From contig NZ_JAOQJP010000004.1 in assembly GCF_025567305.1 (NCBI RefSeq), positions 62,001 through 126,000 of the forward strand: a stretch of DNA of 64,000 nt, read 5' to 3'. The first letter of the stretch is position 1. Every line of letters starts with the position of its first letter. The stretch comes from Lentihominibacter butyricus. GTDB lineage: Bacteria > Bacillota > Clostridia > Peptostreptococcales > Anaerovoracaceae. This document shows positions 7,546 to 15,273 of the stretch, one piece after another. Position numbers and translations under genes: made by a program. The notes under the pieces were generated by a model. It searched no databases. It was given only the letters and a program-made list of their open reading frames with translations, and was not told where the DNA came from.

Positions 7546-8427
7546 CTACGCTCTCGGGTGCGACTTGTCGTATACGTCCTTGATCCTGTTTTTTGTTACC
7601 GACAGGTACACCTGAGTCGCCGTGATGTCTTCGTGCCCCATCAGCTCCTGCAGCGATTTGAGATCTGCACCGTTCTGAAGCATATGCACCGCGAAAGAAG
7701 TCCTGATGATATTCGGAGTCAGCTTCTTGTCTATGCCTGCCTTGACCCCGTATTCCTTGAGGATCTTCCACAGCCCCTGTCTCGTGATGCGCTTTCCGCT
7801 GTAATTTACAAAGAGTGCAGGTTCGTCAGTATTGTCTTTTATGAGTTTTGTCCTGCTGTCGTATATGTAGTTCTCGAGTGCGGCTCTCGAAGGTCTTCCC
7901 AGCGGCACGATCCTCGGGCGGCTCTGTTCGCCGTCGCAGGTGATGAAGCCCATCCTGAGGTTGATGTCGTCCACGTTCGCCTCTATCAGCTCGCTGACTC
8001 TGATGCCGGTCGCGTAGAGGACCTCGAGTATCGCCCTGTCTCTGATCCCCTTCACCGAATCGTCCGGTACAGCCAGAAGCCTGTCTATCTCTTCTATCTC
8101 CAGATAGTCGAGTTTTTTTCTTTCGATCTTCGGTGACTTGATGTTAGCCGTCGGATTGACTTTTATCAGCCCTGCTTCGATGAGATAATTGAAAAACGCC
8201 CTCACTGATGCCAGCTTCCTGTTCACCGTCGCCGCGGATTTCCCTGATATCTTGAGATTGTGCAAAAATGCAACTATCTCTGTGCTCGATGTATTCAGTA
8301 TGTCTGTCATGCCTCTGGAGCCTTCGAATGCCATGAATTCCAGGACGTCGCGGTTGTACGCTTCAAGTGTGTTCTTCGACATTTTTCGCTCTTTCTGCAG
8401 ATATTCCATAAAATCTTTAGTGTACAT
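7546..8427 (-). CDS. Xer-like tyrosine recombinase with altered catalytic residues
   Basis: A 293-residue integrase-family recombinase: SAM-like N-terminal DNA-binding domain (1-95) and C-terminal catalytic domain. Arg143 (ATGIRVSEL), Arg242, His265 (GHEDI) and the nucleophile Tyr274 are present. Two of the six usual residues differ: HxxR is Asn239-I-I-Arg242, and the beta-hairpin lysine (GKGNKER in XerD) aligns with Arg170. XerD itself keeps these residues, so strand-exchange activity may be reduced or specialised. Size and position near spoIIM and nudix genes match the Firmicutes xerD locus, hence the family call, but I leave the symbol empty. Own promoter TTGTAA-17-TATAAT. Confidence 0.85.
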   Translation of the reverse strand: MYTKDFMEYLQKERKMSKNTLEAYNRDVLEFMAFEGSRGMTDILNTSSTEIVAFLHNLKISGKSAATVNRKLASVRAFFNYLIEAGLIKVNPTANIKSPKIERKKLDYLEIEEIDRLLAVPDDSVKGIRDRAILEVLYATGIRVSELIEANVDDINLRMGFITCDGEQSRPRIVPLGRPSRAALENYIYDSRTKLIKDNTDEPALFVNYSGKRITRQGLWKILKEYGVKAGIDKKLTPNIIRTSFAVHMLQNGADLKSLQELMGHEDITATQVYLSVTKNRIKDVYDKSHPRA

Positions 8428-8474
8428 ATGACATTCTCACCCTTTTTCTCTGACTGATGTATATAACATGTCAT

Positions 8475-8503
8475 ATTATACTCTCATGACTGATGGTTTA
8501 CAA
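8475..8503 (-). promoter_or_regulatory. Promoter of the Xer-like gene
   Basis: TTGTAA (8498-8503), 17-base spacer, TATAAT (8475-8480), about 50 bases ahead of the start codon. Confidence 0.7.
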
Positions 8504-8582
8504 TAATCTTTTCCAAACTTCAAAAAAGTGTTTTGTCTATGCCGGATTTTGCATAAATACAGAGGAGGCGCTCTTTACGCTC

Positions 8583-8618
8583 AAAAAAAGAAGGCAGCGG
8601 TTTTGTCATCTGCCTTCT
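8583..8618 (-). terminator. Terminator after the surface protein gene
   Basis: AGAAGGCAG and CTGCCTTCT pair around a 12-base loop and run into TTTTTTT on the minus strand, about 60 bases after the stop codon. Confidence 0.85.
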
Positions 8619-8676
8619 TGTCTGCTCCTGTATGCAGGATATCATTCATCTGTTACAACATGATAATGTGTGCGAT

Positions 8677-9861
8677 CTAGTTCTTCGCCTTTCTTCTGTA
8701 AAGTACTGCTGTGCCTGCACCGGCTGCCGCCAGCAGCAGGATACCTGCGTAAAGCATCGGATCTGCAGCATCGCCTGTCTTTGCAGCGGAATCGCTCTTA
8801 TTTCCCTCAGGATCTGTCTTGCCGGCAGCGCTGCCGTCCTGACCGGGCTGCGGACCGGCTTCGTCGGTCGGAGCCATTGCCGCAACGTCGTAGAAGTATA
8901 CATATCCGCTGCCTGCGGCCTTTGAAGAATACGTAACTTCTTTGCCATTCAGGATCAGCCTCGTGTTCTCATCAAATCTGCAGTTCTTCTGACCTGCCGC
9001 AGATGTCAGTTCTACAAAAACGGAATAATAATATTTCTTATCCTTTTCAAAGGATTTGAATGCATATCTGTCAGGTGTATCTGAAGCATGCACGATCTGC
9101 GTGCTGCTCACCCACGGACCTACGCTCCAGTCCTGACAGAAAAGGGTATAAAAATCTCCATATCCATCGGTCACGTTCGCGGTAAACTCCGGTGCAGCTC
9201 CTGTTTTAAAGGAAAGCTTCGCATTGTCGATACGAATAGTCTTTATGATGCCGCTTTCGATATCTGCGGTATTCAGATTCAGCTTACATTTAAAATTATA
9301 TCTCGTATAGTAATCATCTCTTATTTCACCGATTACCTGCTCTTTTGTTTCCGGATCCGTGGTTGTTCCGGTATATGTCAGCATGGAACCTGTATACTGA
9401 GTGTAACTGAAACCCAGCTGGTAAGATGCTCCCGCACTGGCATCATTCACCAGAGTCATCACTGCCTTGTTTTCATCTTTATCCACGACGAATTTCAATA
9501 AAGCTTCCTCCTGTTTTTCCGTTTCAACAAGTGCTTTATTGTCCGAATTCTGGAATTTATAATACCTGGTTCCATTTCGACCTGCCAGAGCCTTCAGGGC
9601 ATATGACAAATCATCTTCTTTAGTGAAATCGATGATATAACCTTCACCTGCCATCATGTCGATATCATCGGTTATACTTAAATCCGTATAATTATCTCTG
9701 ACAGTTGTATCGACTCTGATGCCAGCTCCACCGGGAGTATCTTTAATACCTGACACCCCGTTCTCATCTTCTGCAAATGCAGCTGCCGGCATGAGCATTA
9801 CAACCATGCACATCGCAAGCAAAACTGCGAGCAGACTTCTCTTTCTCATAGCCTTCTTCAT
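8677..9861 (-). CDS. Secreted surface protein with sortase-type C-terminal tail
   Basis: About 394 residues from MKKAMRKRSLLAVL, which follows a GGAAAGG ribosome site; the longer open frame upstream lacks one. A cleavable signal peptide is clear (basic start, LLAVLLAMCMVVMLMPAAAFA). The middle is rich in Thr, Asp and Tyr and looks like beta-sandwich surface material; I recognise no domain. The end has a Pro/Gly/Asp linker, then AAKTGD, a hydrophobic segment and RRKAKN, the layout of a sortase signal with a non-canonical LPXTG-type motif. It is monocistronic between a promoter and a terminator. Function unknown; adhesion or envelope structure is a guess. Confidence 0.8.
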   Translation of the reverse strand: MKKAMRKRSLLAVLLAMCMVVMLMPAAAFAEDENGVSGIKDTPGGAGIRVDTTVRDNYTDLSITDDIDMMAGEGYIIDFTKEDDLSYALKALAGRNGTRYYKFQNSDNKALVETEKQEEALLKFVVDKDENKAVMTLVNDASAGASYQLGFSYTQYTGSMLTYTGTTTDPETKEQVIGEIRDDYYTRYNFKCKLNLNTADIESGIIKTIRIDNAKLSFKTGAAPEFTANVTDGYGDFYTLFCQDWSVGPWVSSTQIVHASDTPDRYAFKSFEKDKKYYYSVFVELTSAAGQKNCRFDENTRLILNGKEVTYSSKAAGSGYVYFYDVAAMAPTDEAGPQPGQDGSAAGKTDPEGNKSDSAAKTGDAADPMLYAGILLLAAAGAGTAVLYRRKAKN

Positions 9862-9900
9862 GTGGCGCCCTTTCCTTTCCTGATCACTCGGAAAAATCAT

Positions 9901-9929
9901 CTTATACATATACCCATACTTTAACACAA
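9901..9929 (-). promoter_or_regulatory. Promoter of the surface protein gene
   Basis: TTGTGT (9924-9929), 17-base spacer, TATAAG (9901-9906), about 35 bases before the chosen start. Confidence 0.55.
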
Positions 9930-10109
9930 CATCCCCTCCCTGTACAGATTACATATGTCTCAAATTCCTGTTTTCTGCAGTTTTTCCGTATGCATCGCGA
10001 ATATCAATGTCACCGCCGGCATATCATTTTACCGGATGATTTATAACTGTGCCGCTGCGGCCGGTTTTCGGACCGCAGTGACGCTGCCGGAAAAAGAGAG
10101 GATATACAT

Positions 10110-10646
10110 ATGAAAAAACTTATACCGATATTTGTTTTCATTTTTACGACAGGCCTGTTCACAGGGCTTTTTTTCAGCATGAACCTTGCGGAGGAAAACA
10201 ATTCGTATCTGTTTTCTCTGCTGATCTGCAGCTTTTCAGATCCGTCCGCAGGCTTTTTCAAAATGCTCGTGTCTGCACTTATATCAAATCTCATACCTGC
10301 CGCAGCCGCGCTGGCAGCTATACTCAGCAGATACCTCAGCCCGCTCCCACCTGTGATACTCTGGTTCAAGAGCTTTGCAGTCGGCTTCTGCAACGGTCTG
10401 ATATATGTAAACGCCGACAACGCCGTATCGCTGTCGCTGTTCAACATACTGCCGCCGAACCTCTTTATCATACCTGCCTTCATAGCACTGACGGTCACCG
10501 CATTTTACGGTTCCTCGTCTGAAGTGCTCAAAAAAAACAGACCTCATCAGGAGATGAAAGGTCTGCTCATTATACTGTCTGCCGCCGCTTTCCTTATCTT
10601 CACAGGCTGTGTCACGGAAGCAGTATGTCACGCAGCTGCTCTTTAG
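10110..10646 (+). CDS. spoIIM: SpoIIM-like membrane protein (tentative)
   Basis: A 178-residue hydrophobic protein with about five membrane segments and a GAGAGGATATACAT ribosome region before ATG. Layout (N-terminal membrane segment, short loop LAEENNSY, then several long hydrophobic segments) fits SpoIIM, part of the DMP complex that drives engulfment in sporulation. The neighbourhood of nudix and Xer-type genes matches the usual clostridial spoIIM locus. Here, however, the gene is inverted relative to both, and its last 35 bases overlap the 3' end of the nudix gene. The sequence similarity I can judge by eye is only moderate, so a generic membrane protein remains possible. Confidence 0.55.
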   Translation: MKKLIPIFVFIFTTGLFTGLFFSMNLAEENNSYLFSLLICSFSDPSAGFFKMLVSALISNLIPAAAALAAILSRYLSPLPPVILWFKSFAVGFCNGLIYVNADNAVSLSLFNILPPNLFIIPAFIALTVTAFYGSSSEVLKKNRPHQEMKGLLIILSAAAFLIFTGCVTEAVCHAAAL

Positions 10647-11160
10647 CCATCAGCAGCCCGGCTACCGTCTTCGCATCGATCAGCTTTCCCTGCGCCGCCA
10701 TTTCGTAGATCTCTCCGAACGGATACTCGACAACGTCGAGCGCCTCATCGTCGTCGAGGTCCTGTTCACCCGGCGTGAGATCCGTCATCGCGTAGATATA
10801 TATCACTTCTTCCGAATACGCCACACTCGGATTTATCTTGCCAAGATACTTTATGTTCCCTGCTGTGTAGCCGGTCTCTTCCCTAAGTTCGCGAGCCGCC
10901 ACCTGTGCAGGATCTGTCTCGCCTTTGTCGATCTTGCCCGCAGGGATCTCGAGCACCGCTCTGCCGCATGCATACCTGTACTGGCTCACCATGATGACAT
11001 TGCCGTCATCCTTTATCGCGATCATCGCCACTGCGCCGTTATGCTCTATTATCTCCCTGTACGCGTGGCCTTTGACAGCGGTCACCTCGTCGCGTCTGAC
11101 ATTGAGGATAGCTCCCTCGTATATCCTTTCGCTGGCGATCTTCTTTTCTTCAAAAATCAT
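10612..11160 (-). CDS. NUDIX hydrolase, ADP-ribose pyrophosphatase type
   Basis: Hydrolyses nucleoside diphosphate derivatives, most likely ADP-ribose to AMP and ribose 5-phosphate. The 182-residue protein has a perfect Nudix box at residues 75-98: Gly75, Glu81, then RELREETGY at 90-98, which supplies the metal-binding glutamates. The DDGNVIMVSQYRY strand before it is typical of the ADPR-ase subgroup. Its ATG shares a base with the proC stop codon, so the two are translationally coupled. The 3' end overlaps the convergent SpoIIM-like gene. Confidence 0.9.
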   Translation of the reverse strand: MIFEEKKIASERIYEGAILNVRRDEVTAVKGHAYREIIEHNGAVAMIAIKDDGNVIMVSQYRYACGRAVLEIPAGKIDKGETDPAQVAARELREETGYTAGNIKYLGKINPSVAYSEEVIYIYAMTDLTPGEQDLDDDEALDVVEYPFGEIYEMAAQGKLIDAKTVAGLLMAKEQLRDILLP

Positions 11161-11972
11161 TATTCTTCCTTCCCCATCTCTATGGATCTGTCCACAGCCG
11201 CCTGGAATCCTTCCTTGACGTCGTCCATGAACCCGTTTGCAAAGAGCCTGTCGACCGCTTCGATAGTGGTGCCGTTAGGCGAGCATACGTTTATCCTCAG
11301 CTGTTCGACTGACTCGCTGCTTTCCAGCACCATCCTGGCTGCTCCGAGCACCGACTGCGCCGCGAACACTCTCGCCTTCTGCTCGTCCATGCCGTTTGCT
11401 GCCGCCGCCTCGATCAGCGCCTGGATATACATGTACGTGTACGCAGGGCTGCTGCCGCTCACTCCGATCACGCAGTCTATCAGACTTTCATCGATGTGCT
11501 CGGCTCTTCCTATCCCCGCGAATATCTCTGTCGCCTCATCGAATATCTCATCGCTGACATTGTCATTGCGGCACATTGCGACCATTGCTTCTCCGACCTT
11601 TGCCGGAGTATTCGGCATTATCCTTATTATCTTCGCACCGTCTCCGAGATAACGCTGCACCTTTTCGATGCTGATACCTGCTGCCATGGAAATCACAGTC
11701 TTGCTGCTGTCATACGAGCCTGCGATCTCCTCGAGCACTCCGCCTATCACCTGCGGCTTCACGCCTATGATCACAGTGTCTGCTATTTTGCAAAGCTCGC
11801 TGCCGCTGCTGCAAAGCTCAAGCTGCGGGATCTTTTCCTTCGTGCTGCTGCAAAGCTCGCTGTTCATGTCGAATGCCAGAAGCTCCACATTCTTTGAGTT
11901 TTCCGACTGCGCATATCCTGCGAGGATAGCGCCGCCCATATTTCCTATGCCTATAAATCCTATTTTTTTCAT
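11160..11972 (-). CDS. proC: Pyrroline-5-carboxylate reductase
   Basis: Last step of proline synthesis: P5C to proline with NAD(P)H. The 270-residue protein opens with the Rossmann motif GFIGIGNMGGAI and keeps the substrate-site stretch MPNTPAKVGEAM and the helical C-terminal SGSSPAYTYMYI. Ribosome site AGAGG. It lies 28 bases downstream of proB; proA is 9 kb away on the other strand, so the proline pathway is complete in the window but split. Confidence 0.95.
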   Translation of the reverse strand: MKKIGFIGIGNMGGAILAGYAQSENSKNVELLAFDMNSELCSSTKEKIPQLELCSSGSELCKIADTVIIGVKPQVIGGVLEEIAGSYDSSKTVISMAAGISIEKVQRYLGDGAKIIRIMPNTPAKVGEAMVAMCRNDNVSDEIFDEATEIFAGIGRAEHIDESLIDCVIGVSGSSPAYTYMYIQALIEAAAANGMDEQKARVFAAQSVLGAARMVLESSESVEQLRINVCSPNGTTIEAVDRLFANGFMDDVKEGFQAAVDRSIEMGKEE

Positions 11973-12000
11973 GATATATACCTCTGATCCGCCTGTGGCT

Positions 12001-12807
12001 CTATTTGTTTATCGTTCCGAGGAACAGCGTTCCTCTGCCGTTCCCTTCGATGCTGTCTTTGATGATATTCTTTTCGGATCCATTCAGAAGTATCATCGGG
12101 ATACCGAATTTGTTGACCTTTGACGCGGCTTCTATCTTGGTCTTGATGCCGCCGGTGCCGAACGAACTCTTTTCTCCGATGCTGATCGAAGACAGCAGCT
12201 TTTCTGCGCTTTCCACGGTCTCTATCAGCTTCGCGTCCTCGCAGGCCTTAGGATCCTTGTCGAACACGCCGTCTATATCGCTGAGTATTATCATCAGATC
12301 AGCGTTCCACAGTATCGCGGTGAGTGCCGCCAGTGTGTCATTGTCTCCGATCTTGATCTCTTCTACGCACACGCTGTCGTTTTCGTTGATGATCGGCACG
12401 ACGCCCTCGTCTATCAGCGTGAACATCGTGTTCCTTATGTTCAGCGTCCTGTGATTGTCGTCGAAATCATCTCTCGTGAGCAGCATCTGTGCCACGTGTA
12501 TATCGTAGTCGCCGAAATATTCCTTGTATGCCATCAGCAGCTCGACCTGTCCGATGGCGCACAGCGCCTGCTTGTAGTTGATATCGCCGCGCCTGCTCCA
12601 TTTGTTGATCGCTCCGACTCCGCAGATGCCGGCTCCCGATGATACGAGTATCACCTGCTTGCCCATTTCCATGAGGAAATTGACCTGTTCGACTATGTTA
12701 TGTATGACCGCTTTGTTGACGGCCCCGTCTTTATCTGAAAGGACGTTGCTTCCTATTTTTATAACTATTTTCCTGCTATCCAGGATATGATTTTTCAACT
12801 GTTCCAT
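12001..12807 (-). CDS. proB: Glutamate 5-kinase, short form without PUA domain
   Basis: Phosphorylates glutamate to gamma-glutamyl phosphate, the first proline step. Amino acid kinase fold: KIGSNVLSDKDG near residues 19-30, VSSGAGICGVGAINKW, the substrate loop NENDSVCVEEIKIGDNDTLAA, and GTGGIKTKIEAA for nucleotide binding. The protein is 268 residues; the roughly 370-residue E. coli type has a C-terminal PUA domain that is absent here, as in many Firmicutes. Ribosome site GGAGG. Starts the proB-proC-nudix operon behind a TATAAT promoter. Confidence 0.95.
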   Translation of the reverse strand: MEQLKNHILDSRKIVIKIGSNVLSDKDGAVNKAVIHNIVEQVNFLMEMGKQVILVSSGAGICGVGAINKWSRRGDINYKQALCAIGQVELLMAYKEYFGDYDIHVAQMLLTRDDFDDNHRTLNIRNTMFTLIDEGVVPIINENDSVCVEEIKIGDNDTLAALTAILWNADLMIILSDIDGVFDKDPKACEDAKLIETVESAEKLLSSISIGEKSSFGTGGIKTKIEAASKVNKFGIPMILLNGSEKNIIKDSIEGNGRGTLFLGTINK

Positions 12808-12852
12808 TTTTTCATCCGCCTCCTGCCGGCGTTAAGCTCTGCCGACTTGAAA

Positions 12853-12881
12853 ATTATACAACAATAGCCGTAAAAGGTAAA
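12853..12881 (-). promoter_or_regulatory. Promoter of proB-proC-nudix
   Basis: TTTACC (12876-12881), 17-base spacer, perfect TATAAT (12853-12858), about 45 bases before proB. I see no T-box or other leader element. Confidence 0.75.
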
Positions 12882-12930
12882 GGGGTAGCGACATGCCGGA
12901 TGCATGGTATCCGCCGTTTATGCCGGACGT

Positions 12931-12964
12931 AAAAATGATCCCCGCATCGAACGAGGATCATCTT
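12931..12964 (-). terminator. Terminator after the secreted beta-helix protein
   Basis: GATGATCC and GGGATCATT pair across a 12-base loop and lead into TTTTTA on the minus strand, about 40 bases after the stop codon. Confidence 0.75.
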
Positions 12965-13001
12965 TCATTTTTCTGTTAAAGCTGTGCAGATCAACTAACA
13001 A

Positions 13002-14366
13002 TTACTGGATCTTTTTCCCATCGATCGTAACGGTGAGATGCGCTGCATCCATGCTGTTCTTGTTTGCCCACAGCTTGGAACCGGTGTTTTTGCCGTCAGC
13101 GAAGCCGTTGACAGTTGCGTTATTGATCGTCAGCGTATAAGTAGCGTTGTAATCGTTGCCGACTTCAACAGCAGCTTTACCGGCAGTACCGTTGCTGCGG
13201 TCATTGAAAGTGCAGTTGTTCACAACAAGATTTGTAGGCTTTGCTGCAGTAGCCTGTCCATAAAGCAGGATCGCCTTGCCATTTGTGTTGAATGTACAGC
13301 CCTTAAATGTCACATCCGTGCCGCCCCAGGTCCAGATGGAATACTGGTTGTCCATTGTGTTGTCAAATTTGCAGTTGATGAATGTAGCCTTGCCGTACAG
13401 AGTCAGCTTGCCCTTGATAGTGCAGTTTTTGTATGTCAGCTCATCGCAGACGATACCGTCGAAGCTGCCTTCGCCCGCCTGAATGTTGAGGTTCTCAAAT
13501 GTAAATGATGAACCGCGCTGGTAGTTCAGCTGACCGCCTTCTGCGCTAATGGCATTTGTAATAACATCGACCGTCTGGGTACCATCACCAACGAATGTGA
13601 TGTCACGCGATTTATCTCTTTCGTTTGCAATGCCGTTATCGAGAGTGATCGTCTTTTTTGCAGGAATCGTAATGGTAGCCTTCTTGTCTGTAGCATTCTT
13701 GATTATATCGTTTACTTCATTCTGATCTTTAGCTACAACAGGGTATGCAGCATTTGCATCATATGTATTACCAAAGCTGTCATTCTCAACAGTATCCTGT
13801 GTAGCGATAACTGTGATGCTCACTCCATCGATAGCCTTGTCCTGATATTCATTGCCGGCTTCTTCTCTCATGTGGCCCTGGATCGTTAAAGTATCAAATA
13901 CATCATTATCGCCGATCTTCGCAGCCAGATGACGCTCGGTGTCCAGAGAAGCAACCGCTTCTCCGCTAACACTGTATGTCCAGTCAATTACTTTATTCAG
14001 TTCTTCATCGCCCTGGATCCCTGTTATCTGGATTTTGTACTTGAGTGCAAGGTTGCCGTTGTTCACAACACGGAGTGCCGGGAGTTCATATGTACATCCA
14101 GGCTCCCAGAGAATCTGTGTTCCTTCTGCCGGAATCGTTTTATTAACTTTGAACTGTAATGTCTTTCCTTCTGCATTGACCCATTTACCATCATTGTCCT
14201 TCATTTCCAGACCTACATCCAGTCTGCCTGACTGGATCTTGTTCACGCCTGTGCTCGCAGTGTCTGTGAACCATGCGAATGTCGTTCCGATCAGCAGCAC
14301 GATGCATAAGAACAATGCAAAGAGACTGCCGCGAAGGGCTTTTTTAGTTTTCGTGCTTTCGTTCAT
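13002..14366 (-). CDS. Secreted SipW/TasA-type protein with beta-helix domain
   Basis: A 454-residue exported protein. The N-terminus (basic start, long hydrophobic core, then TTFAWFTDTASTG) is the signal typical of TasA/CalY-like proteins processed by SipW-type signal peptidases. Residues ~40-200 form a camelysin/TasA-like beta domain. About 210-430 show beta-helix rungs with repeated NCTF/GCTF/NCKF turns (for example VNNCTFNDRSN), as in right-handed parallel beta-helices. No sortase tail or membrane anchor. Monocistronic with terminator. A matrix, fibre or coat role is inferred from the family; no SipW gene is in the window. Confidence 0.8.
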   Translation of the reverse strand: MNESTKTKKALRGSLFALFLCIVLLIGTTFAWFTDTASTGVNKIQSGRLDVGLEMKDNDGKWVNAEGKTLQFKVNKTIPAEGTQILWEPGCTYELPALRVVNNGNLALKYKIQITGIQGDEELNKVIDWTYSVSGEAVASLDTERHLAAKIGDNDVFDTLTIQGHMREEAGNEYQDKAIDGVSITVIATQDTVENDSFGNTYDANAAYPVVAKDQNEVNDIIKNATDKKATITIPAKKTITLDNGIANERDKSRDITFVGDGTQTVDVITNAISAEGGQLNYQRGSSFTFENLNIQAGEGSFDGIVCDELTYKNCTIKGKLTLYGKATFINCKFDNTMDNQYSIWTWGGTDVTFKGCTFNTNGKAILLYGQATAAKPTNLVVNNCTFNDRSNGTAGKAAVEVGNDYNATYTLTINNATVNGFADGKNTGSKLWANKNSMDAAHLTVTIDGKKIQ

Positions 14367-14525
14367 TGCTTCTTCCTTTCTTTTTTGATCATGAAATAAT
14401 TGCTTTGTCTCAATCCCTTATCCTTTTTCTTTCGTTCGAAAATCCTTCCATTTCCGTATTAGAACGAATTTTAAATACAGAAATATGATATACCCCCCGA
14501 TAATTTGGCAAGCATTTTTTCGTAC

Positions 14526-14558
14526 AAAAAAGCCCGCATCCATTCACGGAACGGGCCT
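14526..14558 (-). terminator. Terminator after spoVS
   Basis: GGCCCG/CGGGCT stem followed by TTTTTTG on the minus strand, about 85 bases past the spoVS stop. Confidence 0.75.
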
Positions 14559-14643
14559 TGCTATCAGTCTTCCTGCAGGAAAAAGCTCCCTGCGCTTTCT
14601 TCTGTTTTCTGATTTGTTTCTAAGTTCGAAATTCTGCCGTCTG

Positions 14644-14904
14644 TTATCTCGGCTCTACGATCAGTTTTATCGCAGTCCGCTCTTCTCCCTCGATCTCTAT
14701 ATCCGTAAATGCCGGCACTGAAACGAGATCGATACCTCCGGGGGCGACGAACCCTCTTGCGATAGCTATCGCTTTCACGGCCTGATTCAATGCTCCTGCA
14801 CCTATCGCCTGTATCTCTGCTCCTCCTTTTTCCCTTAAAACTCCAGCTAATGCACCTGCTACTGAATTAGGATTTGACCTAGCTGATACTTTCAAAACTT
14901 CCAT
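14644..14904 (-). CDS. spoVS: Stage V sporulation protein S
   Basis: An 86-residue SpoVS-family (AlbA-superfamily) protein, very strongly conserved: MEVLKVSARSNPNSVAG at the start, then the basic/helical middle and the C-terminal GIDLVSVPAFTDIEI. In Bacillus it affects septation and coat assembly during sporulation; the biochemical role is unclear. The start is fixed by GGAGGAATGAAA directly ahead of ATG; a longer frame upstream has no support. Single gene with its own terminator. Confidence 0.96.
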   Translation of the reverse strand: MEVLKVSARSNPNSVAGALAGVLREKGGAEIQAIGAGALNQAVKAIAIARGFVAPGGIDLVSVPAFTDIEIEGEERTAIKLIVEPR

Positions 14905-15065
14905 TTTCATTCCTCCATAATTTATTACAATAATCTGCTGCATGGGTTTCCCCTCTGACAGTTAAATTATATAGTCGTGGAAGCGCGTTTTATATCTGTT
15001 TCACTCGACATTTACAAACAAAAAACATCATGAAGCAGTATTCTTGAATTTTTTTCGACTTTTAC

Positions 15066-15094
15066 TTGCATTTTTTCATTAAGTAACTTATAAT
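15066..15094 (+). promoter_or_regulatory. Strong promoter of a small RNA
   Basis: TTGCAT (15066-15071), exactly 17 bases, perfect TATAAT (15089-15094). No open reading frame follows; a terminator follows about 60 bases later. Confidence 0.8.
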
Positions 15095-15100
15095 TTAGCT

Positions 15101-15187
15101 GAGGTTATCCCCCTGATAGCCTCATTAATCTCTAATCCCAATACCCCTTTTAACAAAAGAGACTAAACCAGTCTCTTTTGTTTTTGT
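15101..15187 (+). ncRNA. Candidate small RNA with C-rich loop and intrinsic terminator
   Basis: The predicted transcript is about 87 bases. It begins with an 8-bp stem, GAGGTTAT (15101-15108) with ATAGCCTC (15116-15123), whose 7-base loop is CCCCCTG. A pyrimidine-rich single strand follows with a second C run (ATACCCC). It ends in a 13-bp perfect stem, 15152-15164 with 15170-15182, and a T run. C-rich loops in Firmicutes sRNAs such as RsaE/RoxS pair with ribosome-binding sites. No ORF longer than a few codons is present. I recognise no known RNA family; the transcript itself is inferred. Confidence 0.65.
15152..15186 (+). terminator. Terminator of the small RNA
   Basis: AACAAAAGAGACT and AGTCTCTTTTGTT form a perfect 13-bp stem with loop AAACC and a following TTTTG on the plus strand. 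Confidence 0.85.
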
Positions 15188-15273
15188 ATATAAATAATCG
15201 ATTCTGAAACATATATCGATCCGCCTCATATAGCTCCATCAGCCGATTTTGCTCCATTCAGGCAGAATCTGTA

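Noticed and set aside
10040..10080. GC-rich hairpin upstream of the SpoIIM-like gene as a terminator
   Set aside because: No T run follows on either strand; at most a leader structure.
10010..10498. Minus-strand frame opposite the SpoIIM-like gene
   Set aside because: No family resemblance and no ribosome site; the plus-strand frame has a proper site and membrane segments.
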